DNA from: an uncultured Salinisphaerales bacterium | GTDB taxonomy: Bacteria; Pseudomonadota; Gammaproteobacteria; Nevskiales; CAJXLF01 | Reading direction: 5' to 3' | Length of the DNA stretch: 64,000 nt | Assembly: GCA_913055805.1 (NCBI GenBank) | Contig: CAJXLF010000008.1 | Coordinates: 1 to 64,000, forward strand | Shown here: in pieces, positions 36,372-48,506 of the stretch | Position numbering within the stretch: position 1 is the first letter of the stretch | Layout: every line of letters begins with the position of its first letter | Notes under the pieces: generated by a model | What the model saw: the letters and a program-made list of their open reading frames with translations, nothing else | The model's database searches: none | Told to the model about the DNA's origin: nothing | Program-made: the position numbers and the translations under genes

Positions 36372-36761
36372 ATGCGTCATCGCAAAACTGGTACCAATCT
36401 GGGTAGAGACACCGCGCACCGCGAAGCGATGCTGCGCAATATGTCTTCTTCCCTGTTCAAGCACGAACTGATCCGCACCACTCTGCCCAAGGCCAAGGAG
36501 CTGCGCCGTATTGCCGAGCCGCTGATTACTCTGGCCAAGGAAGACAGCATGGCTAACCGCCGCCAGGCTTTTGATCGCCTGCGTGACAAGGAAATGGTTG
36601 GCAAACTGTTTAACGAGCTGGGTCCGCGTTATCAGGCCCGTCCTGGCGGCTACCTGCGAATCCTGAAATGCGGCTTCCGTCCGGGTGACAATGCCCCGAT
36701 GGCACTGGTCGAACTGGTCGATCGTCCCGAGACGGCGGCTGAAGCAGTCGATGTGGAATAA
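36372..36761 (+). CDS. rplQ: 50S ribosomal protein L17
   Basis: A 129-residue protein: [24 protein letters not shown] at the start and [27 protein letters not shown] near the end. Last gene of the alpha operon, followed by a bidirectional terminator. Confidence 0.98.
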   Translation: MRHRKTGTNLGRDTAHREAMLRNMSSSLFKHELIRTTLPKAKELRRIAEPLITLAKEDSMANRRQAFDRLRDKEMVGKLFNELGPRYQARPGGYLRILKCGFRPGDNAPMALVELVDRPETAAEAVDVE

Positions 36762-36777
36762 GCGGTCGTCACCGCGA

Positions 36778-36806
36778 AAAAAAGCCGGGCCAAGCCCGGC
36801 TTTTTT
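36778..36806. terminator. Bidirectional intrinsic terminator after rplQ
   Basis: A 10-bp perfect stem (AAAGCCGGGC/GCCCGGCTTT) with a CAA loop has an A-run on the left and a T-run on the right. It can end both the ribosomal transcript and the convergent thioesterase transcript. Confidence 0.93.
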
Positions 36807-36830
36807 GTGTCTGGCAGTTACAGCTGTCAG

Positions 36831-37316
36831 TCAGATTGAAGACGCAGTTTTTTCCGCGGCATAGGTGGCTTGCAGGCGCGCTGCTACCTGGTTGTCATAT
36901 TCAACTACAACATCAAGTGTAATGCGTGACTTGCCGCGTTTTTGCAGTGTCCGGGTGAATTTGTCCCAAGCGCTGTTTTCCGGTTCGATGCAGCAAGATG
37001 TGAAATTGCCGCGTATTGCGCGTTCGTAACTGATTTCACTTTTTTGCACGACGATTGAGCAATTGATGCCGGCGCTTCTTGTGCGCGTGTGCAGCAATGC
37101 CCAGCCAGCCAGTACTGCTAGGCTGGCGATGCTGCCGCCGAAAGCCGTGCCATGCAAATTGGCATTGGCTTCAAGGGGAGCCGACAGGCAAAGTCCCGGC
37201 GGCCCCAGCTCTGCCACACCAACCTGCATATGCCGCGTCAGCGGGATTTGTTCGTGAAAAAAATTTTCCAACGCTTTCGCTTCCACCTCATCTCCCTCGA
37301 CTTTCTGATGATCCAT
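36831..37316 (-). CDS. Thioesterase domain protein (YiiD C-terminal type)
   Basis: A 161-residue protein beginning MDHQKVEGDEVEAKALENFF. The hotdog-fold core is seen in LHGTAFGGSIASLAVLAGWALLH, with the Asn-x3-Gly-Thr-x2-Gly-Gly arrangement used by the YiiD_C/PaaI-like group. An upstream TTG (37385) would add 23 residues, but the added part does not look like the family. The substrate is unknown, and acyl-CoA or acyl-ACP are typical. It lies between the terminator and the divergent DUF1302 gene. Confidence 0.82.
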   Translation of the reverse strand: MDHQKVEGDEVEAKALENFFHEQIPLTRHMQVGVAELGPPGLCLSAPLEANANLHGTAFGGSIASLAVLAGWALLHTRTRSAGINCSIVVQKSEISYERAIRGNFTSCCIEPENSAWDKFTRTLQKRGKSRITLDVVVEYDNQVAARLQATYAAEKTASSI

Positions 37317-37440
37317 TATCCCATGCTGGCGGCTTGTGCCGGGCCGACTTGGCTTTTCCCGCAGTTTCCGCAACAATGGGTGCAACGGCCTTGAGCCGAA
37401 AAACGATTAAAAACCACCGATATGTGTGGAGGAGAGCAAA

Positions 37441-39855
37441 GTGGGAAACCTTGTCCATGGCCCGAAATGGGGCCGGTGCGCACGCGCGTTCTTTTTTGCC
37501 GCCCTGGCAACCGTTTATTCCTTACCCAGTTCCGCCATTATTTTTGACTGGGATGTTGGCGAAGGTGTATCGGGCACTATCAATACCGCGATTACTTTTG
37601 GCGCTGGTTGGCGAATGGAGGATCGTGCTGATCATCTGATTGGCTTCGGTAACCTTGATCCAACCGTCTGTGATGTGCGTGTTTGTCAGGGTGTGTGGCA
37701 AGAAGATACTCAGCCCAACGCACAGCGTTTGAATGTGCCCGGTGCATTCTCTAACAATGGTGACGACGGTAATCTGAACTATGACAAGTACGATGTTACT
37801 CAGGCGCCGTTCAAAATACTGCAGGATATAAATATTACATATGGTGATTTCGGCTTCTTCGGTCGTTGGAATGCTTTCTACGACTATGTGAACTACGACT
37901 TTCGCGAATACCATCCCAACAGGGCGGATAACAATACACCGGCAAACGGACCGAGCGTGGTCGATGCTTCATTCAGGGACGCCATCGAAGATGTGTTGGG
38001 TGTCCCCATTTCTTTGCCTGGTCCTGGTGTGGTGGGCACGCCTACATTGAAATTCGGCGAAGTGAAGCGGCCCAAGCGTGAAGATGACGAAACCCTGGAG
38101 CAAATAGGTGCGGATATTAATTTGTTCGACGCCTATATATACGGGGACTTCGATATTTTTGATCGTTCGCTGAGGTTGCAGTTGGGTCGTCAGACCGTGA
38201 ATTGGGGTGAGAGCACGGTGCTGGCGATTAATTCCTTGAACCAGGTGAATCCGCCGAACGTAAACAACCTGTTCCGGGTTGGCGCTGATTTGGCTGAAGT
38301 GTTTACGCCTGTTGGCATGCTCTATGGCGCTGTCGGTATTACCGAAAACATCAATCTTGAAACTTTTTACCAATATGAATGGGAGCCTCTGGAAATTCCG
38401 GCGCCGGGTTCCTTCCTGTCCTTTATTGATCTTGGTACCAACAATGCGGCAGATGCGTTGACCTTGGGTTTCGGTGGGCCGTTCGAGGACCAGCGTACGG
38501 AGCAGGGCCACCCTGGCGACAATGTGCTCTCTACAATTACCAATACTACAGGGCGCCTGTTCCGTCTGCGTGACAACGAGCCCGAAGATGGCGGCCAATA
38601 TGGCCTGGCCCTGCGTTACTACGCCGAGTGGCTCAACGAAGGTACAGAACTGGCTTTCTATTACATGCGCTATCACAGTCGTTTGCCATATGTCAGTGTT
38701 TACGCGACGGATGCGAGTTGCTCACGAAGAGAGGGTAACGATTTCGGCATTGATGCGATTACTACCGTCGACTTTGCGGCTCTGGCCTGCCCCGATTTGC
38801 CACTTGCCTATCAATTGGCAGGATTGCCAACGACCATGGCGACCAGTAACGCCATACCTTTCGATACCGTTCGTATTCAGTTGGAATACCCTGAGGATAT
38901 AGATCTGTATGGCGTGAGTTTCAATACGGCCTTTGGTGATCTGGCAATCCAGGGGGAGGTGGCCTACCGTCCCGACCTGCCTATTCAGATCGATGCCGAG
39001 GATCTGATATTCGCCGGATTCCAGCCTTCACTGGGGCGTTGCTACAATCCTGATGGCTCGCCGCGCTGTGGCGGACCCATTGGGACACCTACTAGTGGGC
39101 CAGGCACTTTCAGTCTGGCGGCTCCAATTGGCGGTGATTACACTGGCGCTGCGCGGTCCTTCCCGAGCTACACGGTTGCCTACCGTGGCCTGCAGCACGA
39201 GGAAATCGCCCCGAACGCTTATATTCGCGGTTGGGAAAACTTCGAGTCCTATCAGTTCAACATTGGTGGCACCTACATCTACAAGCCGCCCGGACCGATC
39301 GCCAGGATGCTGGGCGGTATGGACCAGATGATCATCTTCTTCGAGTTGGGTGCGCAATATGTGCCGGATCTCACCGGGCCTTGCGAATTGCCGTTGGAGG
39401 CGCCCGGCACTTTCACACACCCCGGCCCGGGCGCGGATGGCACGGGTACTCCGGAGGGGGGCGGCCGCCAGTGCGTGCCCGGAGGCGCAACGATCGACCA
39501 GCGTAATGCCGACGGTTCTGACGGTCTGCGTTTCAACCCCACTCAGCAGATAGATGGTTTCCCGGATGATTTCTCTGCCGGTTATCGAATCGTCCTTATT
39601 CCGCGCTGGGAAAGCGTGTTGCCGGGCGTGGGCATCCAGCCGATTATTATCTTTGGTGATGATGTGAAGGGCACTTCACCCGGACCCGCTGAGTCCTTCC
39701 TGGAAGGACGCCAGACCATCGTTACGAATTTCGAAATCCGCTACAAGGAACACTGGAGTATCACTCCGGGTTATACATGGTTCCGCGGGGCCGAGCCTTA
39801 CAATCAGCTCAGTGACCGCGATTATGCCAGCCTGTTTGTGAAGTACGCTTTCTAG
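37441..39855 (+). CDS. DUF1302 family outer-membrane protein, copy 1
   Basis: An 804-residue exported protein. The GTG at 37441 is chosen because GGAGGAG lies six bases upstream. The signal peptide has its hydrophobic core in FFFAALATVYSLP and a likely cleavage after SSA (residue 32). The mature protein starts IIFDWDVGEGVSG and ends SLFVKYAF, with a terminal Phe as expected for a beta-barrel inserted by BAM. Alternating aromatic strands (QTVNWGEST, YRPDLPIQIDAED, YTWFRGAEPYNQ) support a barrel. DUF1302 proteins are exported proteins of unknown function, often linked with hydrocarbon use. The paralogue copy 2 follows. Confidence 0.85.
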   Translation: MGNLVHGPKWGRCARAFFFAALATVYSLPSSAIIFDWDVGEGVSGTINTAITFGAGWRMEDRADHLIGFGNLDPTVCDVRVCQGVWQEDTQPNAQRLNVPGAFSNNGDDGNLNYDKYDVTQAPFKILQDINITYGDFGFFGRWNAFYDYVNYDFREYHPNRADNNTPANGPSVVDASFRDAIEDVLGVPISLPGPGVVGTPTLKFGEVKRPKREDDETLEQIGADINLFDAYIYGDFDIFDRSLRLQLGRQTVNWGESTVLAINSLNQVNPPNVNNLFRVGADLAEVFTPVGMLYGAVGITENINLETFYQYEWEPLEIPAPGSFLSFIDLGTNNAADALTLGFGGPFEDQRTEQGHPGDNVLSTITNTTGRLFRLRDNEPEDGGQYGLALRYYAEWLNEGTELAFYYMRYHSRLPYVSVYATDASCSRREGNDFGIDAITTVDFAALACPDLPLAYQLAGLPTTMATSNAIPFDTVRIQLEYPEDIDLYGVSFNTAFGDLAIQGEVAYRPDLPIQIDAEDLIFAGFQPSLGRCYNPDGSPRCGGPIGTPTSGPGTFSLAAPIGGDYTGAARSFPSYTVAYRGLQHEEIAPNAYIRGWENFESYQFNIGGTYIYKPPGPIARMLGGMDQMIIFFELGAQYVPDLTGPCELPLEAPGTFTHPGPGADGTGTPEGGGRQCVPGGATIDQRNADGSDGLRFNPTQQIDGFPDDFSAGYRIVLIPRWESVLPGVGIQPIIIFGDDVKGTSPGPAESFLEGRQTIVTNFEIRYKEHWSITPGYTWFRGAEPYNQLSDRDYASLFVKYAF

Positions 39856-39877
39856 CGTCATTTTTTCAGCTGATTCC

Positions 39878-39913
39878 CGCCCTCCCCGGCTAGCCGCGGG
39901 AGGGCGTTTTTTT
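39878..39913 (+). terminator. Intrinsic terminator between the DUF1302 genes
   Basis: A 9-bp stem CGCCCTCCC/GGGAGGGCG, with an inner CGGCTAGCCG palindrome, is followed by TTTTTTT. The two DUF1302 genes are thus probably separate transcripts. Confidence 0.85.
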
Positions 39914-39952
39914 GTACAGATAATTATTTCTTTGCACGGCGTCATTTTTTGT

Positions 39953-40000
39953 CCTCAATGGGCGGTTGACCCTCCCTGACCGCGCGTTTAATAATTGAGG
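39953..40000 (+). promoter_or_regulatory. Putative promoter of DUF1302 copy 2 with flanking inverted repeat
   Basis: TTGACC (39966-39971) and AATAAT (39990-39995), 18 bases apart, look like -35 and -10 boxes. The pair is bracketed by CCTCAAT (39953-39959) and ATTGAGG (39994-40000), a 7-bp inverted repeat that could be an operator. Read by eye; moderate certainty. Confidence 0.5.
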
Positions 40001-40064
40001 CGCTTTCCCGGCAGGATCGCTCGTAGAAAAAATCGACCCGCCAGGCGTGCGTAGAGGAGGAGTT

Positions 40065-42470
40065 ATGTACCAAAAGGATTTGGGCGTGCCGGCGTGGCAC
40101 TCTCGTGCCGTGCTTTTTTTCAGATTTCTGTGTTTGTTACCGCTGCTGGTCTGGGCGTTACCGGCTCAGGCGATCCTGTTCGACTGGGATATCGGCGAGG
40201 GCGTAACCGGCAAGTGGAATACCGCAGTGGTGCTCGGGGCTTCCTGGCGCATGGAAGACCGTGCCACGCACCTGATCGGCAAGGCCAATCTCGATCCAGG
40301 GGTCTGTCCGGTCAAAACCTGTCAGGGTATTTTTCAGGGCGATATTGAGCCTAACCTGACGGCGGTTCGTGCGCCGGGTGCGTTCTCCAACAATGCGGAT
40401 GATGGCAACCTCAACTACGACAAGCACGATTTAACCTCTGGTCTGCTAAAGATTTTTACCGACCTAGAGTTGAGCTATGGGGATTACGGGTTTTTTGGTC
40501 GTATCTACGCTTTCCATGATGAGGTCAATAAGGACTTCGAAGAGTTTCATCCTAACCGAATCCGGGTAGGTACTGTGCCAACCGGCCCCCCCGCACTGGG
40601 CAGTGCCGGGCGGGATGCAATCGAGAACCTGCTGGGCATTCCCATTTCTCTGCCGACACTACCCTTGGGCGTGCCTACCTACGGCCCTGGTGACCGCTTC
40701 AAACGTGATCGTAACGATGACGAGATACTGCGGCAGATTGGTCAGGATATTCGGCTGCAGGAAGCTTACTTCTACGGCTATTTCCCGCTGCCAGGTGATC
40801 GTGAATTACAGCTGAAAGTCGGGCGCCAGACCGTTAACTGGGGCGAAAGCACGGTTGCGGTCATCAACAGCCTGAACCAGATTAATCCGCCGAACGTGAA
40901 CAATCTGTTTCGCGTCGGCGTTGATCTGGCGGAAGTTTTCGAACCGGTAGGGTTGATTTATGGCACCTTCGGGCTGACTGAAAACGTCACTTTTGAAGGC
41001 TTCTACCAGTACGAATGGCGTCCGGTGGAAATTCCCGCACCGGGTTCCTTCCTGTCGTTTATCGACATCGGCACCAATGATGCGGTCGACTTCATCAATG
41101 CCAATTTCTCCAAGGGTGCGGAGGATGAGTCCGGTACCGGTGCGCCTCAGGACAACGTGCTCGCCCTGGTCACGAATACCAGCGGCAATATCAAACGACT
41201 GGACGACAACGAGCCTGAGGATGGCGGGCAGTTTGGCATGGCCATTCGCTACTATGCCGAGTGGTTGAACAATGGCACCGAGCTGGCGTTTTACGCCATG
41301 CGCTATCACAGCCGCTTACCCTATGTGAGTTTCTATTCCGCGGATACTTCATGTGCCAAGCGTGAAGGCAATCCGATGGGCATAGATGCCACGGATACGG
41401 TCAGCCTGTTGCTGGCCTGTCCGGATCTGCCGCTGGTGCATCACATCACGGGCGACACTGCCAGCGCCCAGGACGATATTCTGGCCCTGGATACGGCCAA
41501 GATACTGCTGGAATATCCGGAAGATATCGATCTCTACGGTATCAGCTTCAATACTGCGTTCGGCGACCTGGCTCTGCAGGGTGAAGTGGCCTACCGTCCC
41601 GACCTGCCGGTGCAGGTGGATGCGGAGGATCTGGCGTTTGCCGCGTTCCAGCCGACGCTGGCGCGCTGCAGTCCGTTCGACACCGCGCCTGCCTGTCAGG
41701 GTACGCTGACCTCCGGTCCCAATTCCTTTACCCTGCTGGCGCCATTGGGCGGTGACGTGGTGGGTGCGTCTCGTGCCTTCCCCAGTTATGTATTGCCGTA
41801 TCGTGGTCAGCAGCTGGAGGAATTTCCGGGCAACACCTATATCCGTGGCTGGGAAACTTTTGAAGCCTTCCAGTACAACATCGGCGGCACCTATATCTAC
41901 AAGCCGCCCGGCAACATTGCCAAGCTGCTCGGAGGCATGGACCAGATGATCATGTTCTTCGAACTGGCAGCTACGCATGTGCCGGATCTGCCCGGTCCCT
42001 GTGAATTGCCGCTGGAGGCGCCAGGCACCTTCACGCATGCCAGCGCCGGCGCTGACGGCACGGGCACGGCCCAGGGTGGCGGGCGCGTGTGTAATCCCAC
42101 GGGGACTGACTTCCGCGCCAACGCGGATGGCACCGACGGGCTGCGTTTCAACCCCACCCAGCAAACTGACGGATTCCCGGATGACTTCTCCTGGGGTTAC
42201 CGCCTGGTTCTGATCCCGCGCTGGGAAAGCATCCTGCCGGGTGTCAGTATCCAGCCCATTATCATCTTTACCGATGACGTGAAGGGTACGGCGCCGGGGC
42301 CAGGTGAAAACTTCCTGGAAGGACGTCAGCAGCTCAGTACCACGTTCGAAGTCCGCTACAAGGAACACTGGAGCGTGACGCCGGGCTATACATGGTTCCG
42401 GGGTGCAGAGCCTTTCAATCAACTGTCGGACCGAGACTTTGCTTCGATTGCCGTGAAGTACGCGTTCTAG
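40065..42470 (+). CDS. DUF1302 family outer-membrane protein, copy 2
   Basis: An 801-residue paralogue of the preceding gene. The ATG at 40065 follows GAGGAGGAG. The signal peptide core is LFFRFLCLLPLLVWALPAQA, cleaved after AQA (residue 36). The mature start ILFDWDIGEGVTG and the C-terminus SIAVKYAF mirror copy 1. Long shared stretches include NPPNVNNLFRVG, IPAPGSFLSFID, EPEDGGQ, MRYHSRLPYVS, LEYPEDIDLYG, FNIGGTYIYKPPG-like and SDRDFAS. A conserved Cys pair near residue 80 (VCPVKTCQG; VCDVRVCQG in copy 1) may form a disulfide. Divergence is concentrated in likely loops, for example the segment before the conserved LEYPEDIDLYG stretch. Function unknown. Confidence 0.86.
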   Translation: MYQKDLGVPAWHSRAVLFFRFLCLLPLLVWALPAQAILFDWDIGEGVTGKWNTAVVLGASWRMEDRATHLIGKANLDPGVCPVKTCQGIFQGDIEPNLTAVRAPGAFSNNADDGNLNYDKHDLTSGLLKIFTDLELSYGDYGFFGRIYAFHDEVNKDFEEFHPNRIRVGTVPTGPPALGSAGRDAIENLLGIPISLPTLPLGVPTYGPGDRFKRDRNDDEILRQIGQDIRLQEAYFYGYFPLPGDRELQLKVGRQTVNWGESTVAVINSLNQINPPNVNNLFRVGVDLAEVFEPVGLIYGTFGLTENVTFEGFYQYEWRPVEIPAPGSFLSFIDIGTNDAVDFINANFSKGAEDESGTGAPQDNVLALVTNTSGNIKRLDDNEPEDGGQFGMAIRYYAEWLNNGTELAFYAMRYHSRLPYVSFYSADTSCAKREGNPMGIDATDTVSLLLACPDLPLVHHITGDTASAQDDILALDTAKILLEYPEDIDLYGISFNTAFGDLALQGEVAYRPDLPVQVDAEDLAFAAFQPTLARCSPFDTAPACQGTLTSGPNSFTLLAPLGGDVVGASRAFPSYVLPYRGQQLEEFPGNTYIRGWETFEAFQYNIGGTYIYKPPGNIAKLLGGMDQMIMFFELAATHVPDLPGPCELPLEAPGTFTHASAGADGTGTAQGGGRVCNPTGTDFRANADGTDGLRFNPTQQTDGFPDDFSWGYRLVLIPRWESILPGVSIQPIIIFTDDVKGTAPGPGENFLEGRQQLSTTFEVRYKEHWSVTPGYTWFRGAEPFNQLSDRDFASIAVKYAF

Positions 42471-42495
42471 TCTCAGGCAGGGCGCTGAAAGATAT

Positions 42496-42685
42496 ATCCA
42501 CAGATTACACAGATTACACAGATTAAATCGGAGAAATGTCATTCCGCACATGAGGCAAAGCCTCGTGATGCGAAATCCACGGGCACTGACGTCAGGCGCA
42601 TGTGGATTCCGGACAAATTCCTCCGGAATTTTCCGGAATGACGAATCTTACAAACAAATCTGTGTCATCTGTGTAATCTGTGGAT
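42496..42685. repeat. 190-bp nested inverted-repeat element
   Basis: 29-base outer arms (42496-42524 and 42657-42685) match as inverted repeats with one mismatch. Each arm is itself built of ATTACACAG-type short repeats. Inside are further dyads: GTCATTCCG/CGGAATGAC (42538/42634), AATCCAC/GTGGATT around a TGACGTCA palindrome (about 42574-42608), and CCGGAATTTTCCGG. No reading frame. The form is that of a non-autonomous MITE-like or REP-like element placed between convergent genes, and it may also act as a terminator for both. Confidence 0.85.
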
Positions 42686-42695
42686 CAACCCTTCA

Positions 42696-45575
<2,880 letters not shown>

Positions 45576-45623
45576 GCTCAGCCAGAGTTCCGCAGGGAAA
45601 CCTGTTACTATACGTCTCTCCCG

Positions 45624-45651
45624 AGAGGCTGCGCAAAGCCTCTTTTTATTT
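45624..45651 (+). terminator. Leader terminator before the MFS gene
   Basis: AGAGGCT-gcgcaa-AGCCTCT followed by TTTTATTT is a textbook intrinsic terminator reading in the plus direction. It ends 18 bases before the GTG start of the MFS gene. Only transcripts heading into that gene can meet it, so it may act as an attenuator. Confidence 0.7.
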
Positions 45652-45669
45652 GATGCATCCGTATTCGCC

Positions 45670-46869
45670 GTGACGCCGATTGAACGCCGCGCCACCGCTT
45701 CCTTGGCGCTGATTTATATCTTTCGCATGCTGGGCCTTTTCCTGGTTCTACCGGTATTGGCGCTGTATGCAGACGATCTTGATGGTTCAACTGCATTCAA
45801 GATCGGCCTGGCAGTGGGCGCCTATGGCCTGACCCAGGCGTTGCTGCAGATGCCATTTGGCCTGGCCTCAGACAGGCTGGGCCGCAAGCCGGTGATTGTC
45901 TTTGGCCTCTGTCTGTTTGCTGCTGGGAGTCTGCTGGCCGGCTTGGCACGGGATATTGACTGGATCATCGCCGGGCGCGCTTTGCAGGGCGCCGGTGCGA
46001 TTGCAGCGGCAGTGAGCGCCTTGCTGGCCGATTTAACGCGCGACAGCGTGCGTACACGAGCGATGCTGGTGCTCGGCGTAAGCATCGGCGCCTCATTCGC
46101 CCTGTCTCTGATTCTGGGCCCTGTGCTCAATACCTGGATTGGTGTGCCGGGCATTTTCCTGCTCACGTCCGTGCTGGGATTGATCGCCATTCCGCTTGTT
46201 CTGTGGGTGGTGCCGGCCGCGCCCGAGCCGATTCGTACCGGCGATCATTTCCTGATCAGCCTCAGGCGCGTGCTGGGTGACGGTAATCTGCTGCGGCTGG
46301 ATGCCGGCATTTTCATACTGCATGCGATTTTGACGGCCAGTTTTATCGCCGTGCCGCTTTCGCTGCGCAACGAGGCAGGCCTGGCGACGGCCGAGCACTG
46401 GAAGGTTTATCTGCCGGTCATGCTGGTTTCATTATTCGGCACCATGCCGCTGATTCATGTGGCCGAACGGCGCGGACATTTCAAGGCGGTTTTTCTGGCG
46501 GCCGTGACCCTGCTCGGTCTGGCGTCGCTGGGTATGGCCTGGGGGCATGCGCAGTTACTGGCGCTGGTCAGCGGGCTGTTTGTATTCTTCGCCGCCTTCA
46601 ATATGCTGGAGGCAAGCCTGCCATCGCTGATATCGCGTATGGCGCCCGCCGCGGATAAGGGGGCTGCGCTGGGCGTATATTCCAGCGCCCAGTTCATGGG
46701 GGCCTTCTGCGGAGGCGTTATCGGGGGCGCCCTGCTGGGCTGGTCAGGGCTGACCGCGGTATTTCTGGCGGCTGCCGTGATGACCATCTGCTGGCTGGCC
46801 CTGGCCTGGCGTCTCAATCCGCCACCGGCCCGGGATACGGCAACGGCAATTGAGGGCTTGTCTGAATAG
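45670..46869 (+). CDS. MFS transporter
   Basis: A 399-residue inner-membrane protein with twelve hydrophobic segments. The family A-motif is seen in [16 protein letters not shown] after segment 2, and [19 protein letters not shown] is typical of drug/H+ antiporter-like members. GTG at 45670 ([22 protein letters not shown]) is the best start since the first membrane helix begins soon after; earlier in-frame codons lie inside the uvrA 5' end. The gene between uvrA and ssb is an MFS transporter in Pseudomonas as well. Substrate unknown. Confidence 0.9.
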   Translation: MTPIERRATASLALIYIFRMLGLFLVLPVLALYADDLDGSTAFKIGLAVGAYGLTQALLQMPFGLASDRLGRKPVIVFGLCLFAAGSLLAGLARDIDWIIAGRALQGAGAIAAAVSALLADLTRDSVRTRAMLVLGVSIGASFALSLILGPVLNTWIGVPGIFLLTSVLGLIAIPLVLWVVPAAPEPIRTGDHFLISLRRVLGDGNLLRLDAGIFILHAILTASFIAVPLSLRNEAGLATAEHWKVYLPVMLVSLFGTMPLIHVAERRGHFKAVFLAAVTLLGLASLGMAWGHAQLLALVSGLFVFFAAFNMLEASLPSLISRMAPAADKGAALGVYSSAQFMGAFCGGVIGGALLGWSGLTAVFLAAAVMTICWLALAWRLNPPPARDTATAIEGLSE

Positions 46870-46892
46870 GCGTTATTGTCGCCCAGGTTGGG

Positions 46893-46898
46893 TATAAT
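46893..46898 (+). promoter_or_regulatory. Putative -10 box of ssb promoter
   Basis: A perfect TATAAT lies 125 bases before the ssb start codon, just after the MFS stop. The -35 region is weak (GCGTTA at 17 bases), so certainty is limited. No E. coli-type LexA box (CTGT-N8-ACAG) is visible in this spacer. Confidence 0.45.
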
Positions 46899-47022
46899 CC
46901 AATGTTCGCGAATTCCTGCGTTGCGCGCAGTGATGAGTCAAGTGAGTTTCCCGGAAAAAGCAGGGGGTTGAGAGACTTTTCTGTCCGGGCCTGAGTTGTA
47001 ACAGTGAGAGTTGGGAGGAGTT

Positions 47023-47475
47023 ATGGCGCGCGGCGTCAATAAAGTGATTCTGGTAGGCAATCTTGGTAAGGACCCGGAAAATCGTTATCTGGCCAGTGGA
47101 ACCCCTGTTTCCAATGTCGTGCTGGCGACTTCCGAGGGCTGGAAGGACAAGCAGACCAACGAGCTGAAAGAGCGTACCGAATGGCACAACATCGTGTTCT
47201 TCGGCAAGCTGGCCGAAATTGCGGGCGAGTATCTGCGCAAGGGCAGTCAGATATACGTGGAAGGCAGTCTGCGCACCCGCAAGTGGCAGGATCGTGATGG
47301 ACACGACCGCTATACTACGGAAATCGTAGCCAATGAGTTGCAAATGCTTGGCAGTCGTCCGGGTGGTTCATCCGGCGGTTCGGCAGGTTACGACAACGAA
47401 CGCTCACAGAGCTCTCAGGGCCCGGCGCCAGTGCCGATGAGCGATGAGGGTTTCGACGACGACATTCCGTTCTAG
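47023..47475 (+). CDS. ssb: Single-stranded DNA-binding protein
   Basis: A 150-residue protein. The OB-fold starts [18 protein letters not shown], followed by [26 protein letters not shown] Gly/Ser-rich linker leads to the acidic tip DDDIPF, which recruits partner proteins. GGGAGGAG lies upstream of the chosen ATG; an upstream GTG in frame is rejected. Confidence 0.97.
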   Translation: MARGVNKVILVGNLGKDPENRYLASGTPVSNVVLATSEGWKDKQTNELKERTEWHNIVFFGKLAEIAGEYLRKGSQIYVEGSLRTRKWQDRDGHDRYTTEIVANELQMLGSRPGGSSGGSAGYDNERSQSSQGPAPVPMSDEGFDDDIPF

Positions 47476-47514
47476 TGCCGGCGTTACGCTTCACGTTTAT
47501 TCCGACAGTTACTT

Positions 47515-48495
47515 ATGAAAGCCGTAGTTTGTAAAGCATTTGGCCCGCCCGACCAGCTGGTCGTGGAGGATGTGCCGTCTCCCAGTCCCCGTGAAACCGA
47601 GGTGAAGATCGCGGTGCACGCCTGTGGCGTGAATTTTCCCGACACACTGATCATTGAGGGCAAATACCAGTTCCGGGCCGAACCGCCATTTACCCCGGGT
47701 GGCGAGATTGCCGGAGAGGTGCTGGAAGTGGGTGAGCGGGTCAAGCATCTGCGCGCGGGGGACCGTGTGATGACGGTGGTGCCCTACGGTGGTTTCGCCG
47801 AGGAAGTGGTGGTGCCGGCGATGGGCTGCTTCCCGTTTCCCAAGGATATGGAATACACCGCGGCGGCTGCGTTCCCGATGGCCTACGGAACTTCCTACTA
47901 CGCCCTGAATCAGCGTGCGCAGCTCAAGAAGGATGAAACCCTGCTGGTGCTGGGTGCGGCCGGCGGTGTGGGTCTGGCCGCAGTGGAACTGGGCAAGTGC
48001 ATGGGGGCGCGTGTCATAGCCGCCGCCAGTTCTGACGAGAAGCTGGAAATCTGCAAGAAGCACGGCGCTGATGAAGTGATCAACTACAGCGACGGCAAGC
48101 TCAAGGACAAGGTCAAGGCGCTGACCGCCGGACAGGGTGCTGACGTGATCTATGATCCGGTCGGTGGCGACCTTTTCCAGCAGTCCCTGAGTTGCATCAA
48201 CTGGAACGGCCGTATTCTGGTCATCGGTTTCGCCAGTGGTACCATTCCCGAGGCGGCTGTTAATCGTGCGCTGCTCAAGAGTTGTTCCATTGTGGGGGTG
48301 TTCTGGGGCGCATCCATGATGCGTGAGCCGCAGGCCAATCAGGACAACTTTGCCCAGCTGGATACCTGGTTCGGTGAGCATCGCATCCAGCCGCATGTTT
48401 CCAAAGTCTATTCCCTGGATCAGGCGCCGCAGGCCATGCTGGACATGGTGGCGCGCAAGGCCATCGGCAAACTGGTGGTCAAGGTCCGCGACTGA
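47515..48495 (+). CDS. NADPH:quinone oxidoreductase family protein
   Basis: A 326-residue medium-chain reductase without the catalytic zinc ligands. The N-terminal GroES-like domain (ACGVNFPDTLIIEGKYQ) precedes the Rossmann domain with LVLGAAGGVGLAAVELGK (AAGGVG cofactor motif). Members reduce quinones or enoyl-type substrates with NADPH. It lies 39 bases after ssb and 11 bases before miaB. Confidence 0.9.
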   Translation: MKAVVCKAFGPPDQLVVEDVPSPSPRETEVKIAVHACGVNFPDTLIIEGKYQFRAEPPFTPGGEIAGEVLEVGERVKHLRAGDRVMTVVPYGGFAEEVVVPAMGCFPFPKDMEYTAAAAFPMAYGTSYYALNQRAQLKKDETLLVLGAAGGVGLAAVELGKCMGARVIAAASSDEKLEICKKHGADEVINYSDGKLKDKVKALTAGQGADVIYDPVGGDLFQQSLSCINWNGRILVIGFASGTIPEAAVNRALLKSCSIVGVFWGASMMREPQANQDNFAQLDTWFGEHRIQPHVSKVYSLDQAPQAMLDMVARKAIGKLVVKVRD

Positions 48496-48506
48496 CCCGC
48501 TAGCTT

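Noticed and set aside
45576-45669. SOS (LexA) box for uvrA
   Set aside because: CTGT occurs at 45602 but no ACAG follows at eight bases. No convincing E. coli-type box was found in the spacer or before ssb.
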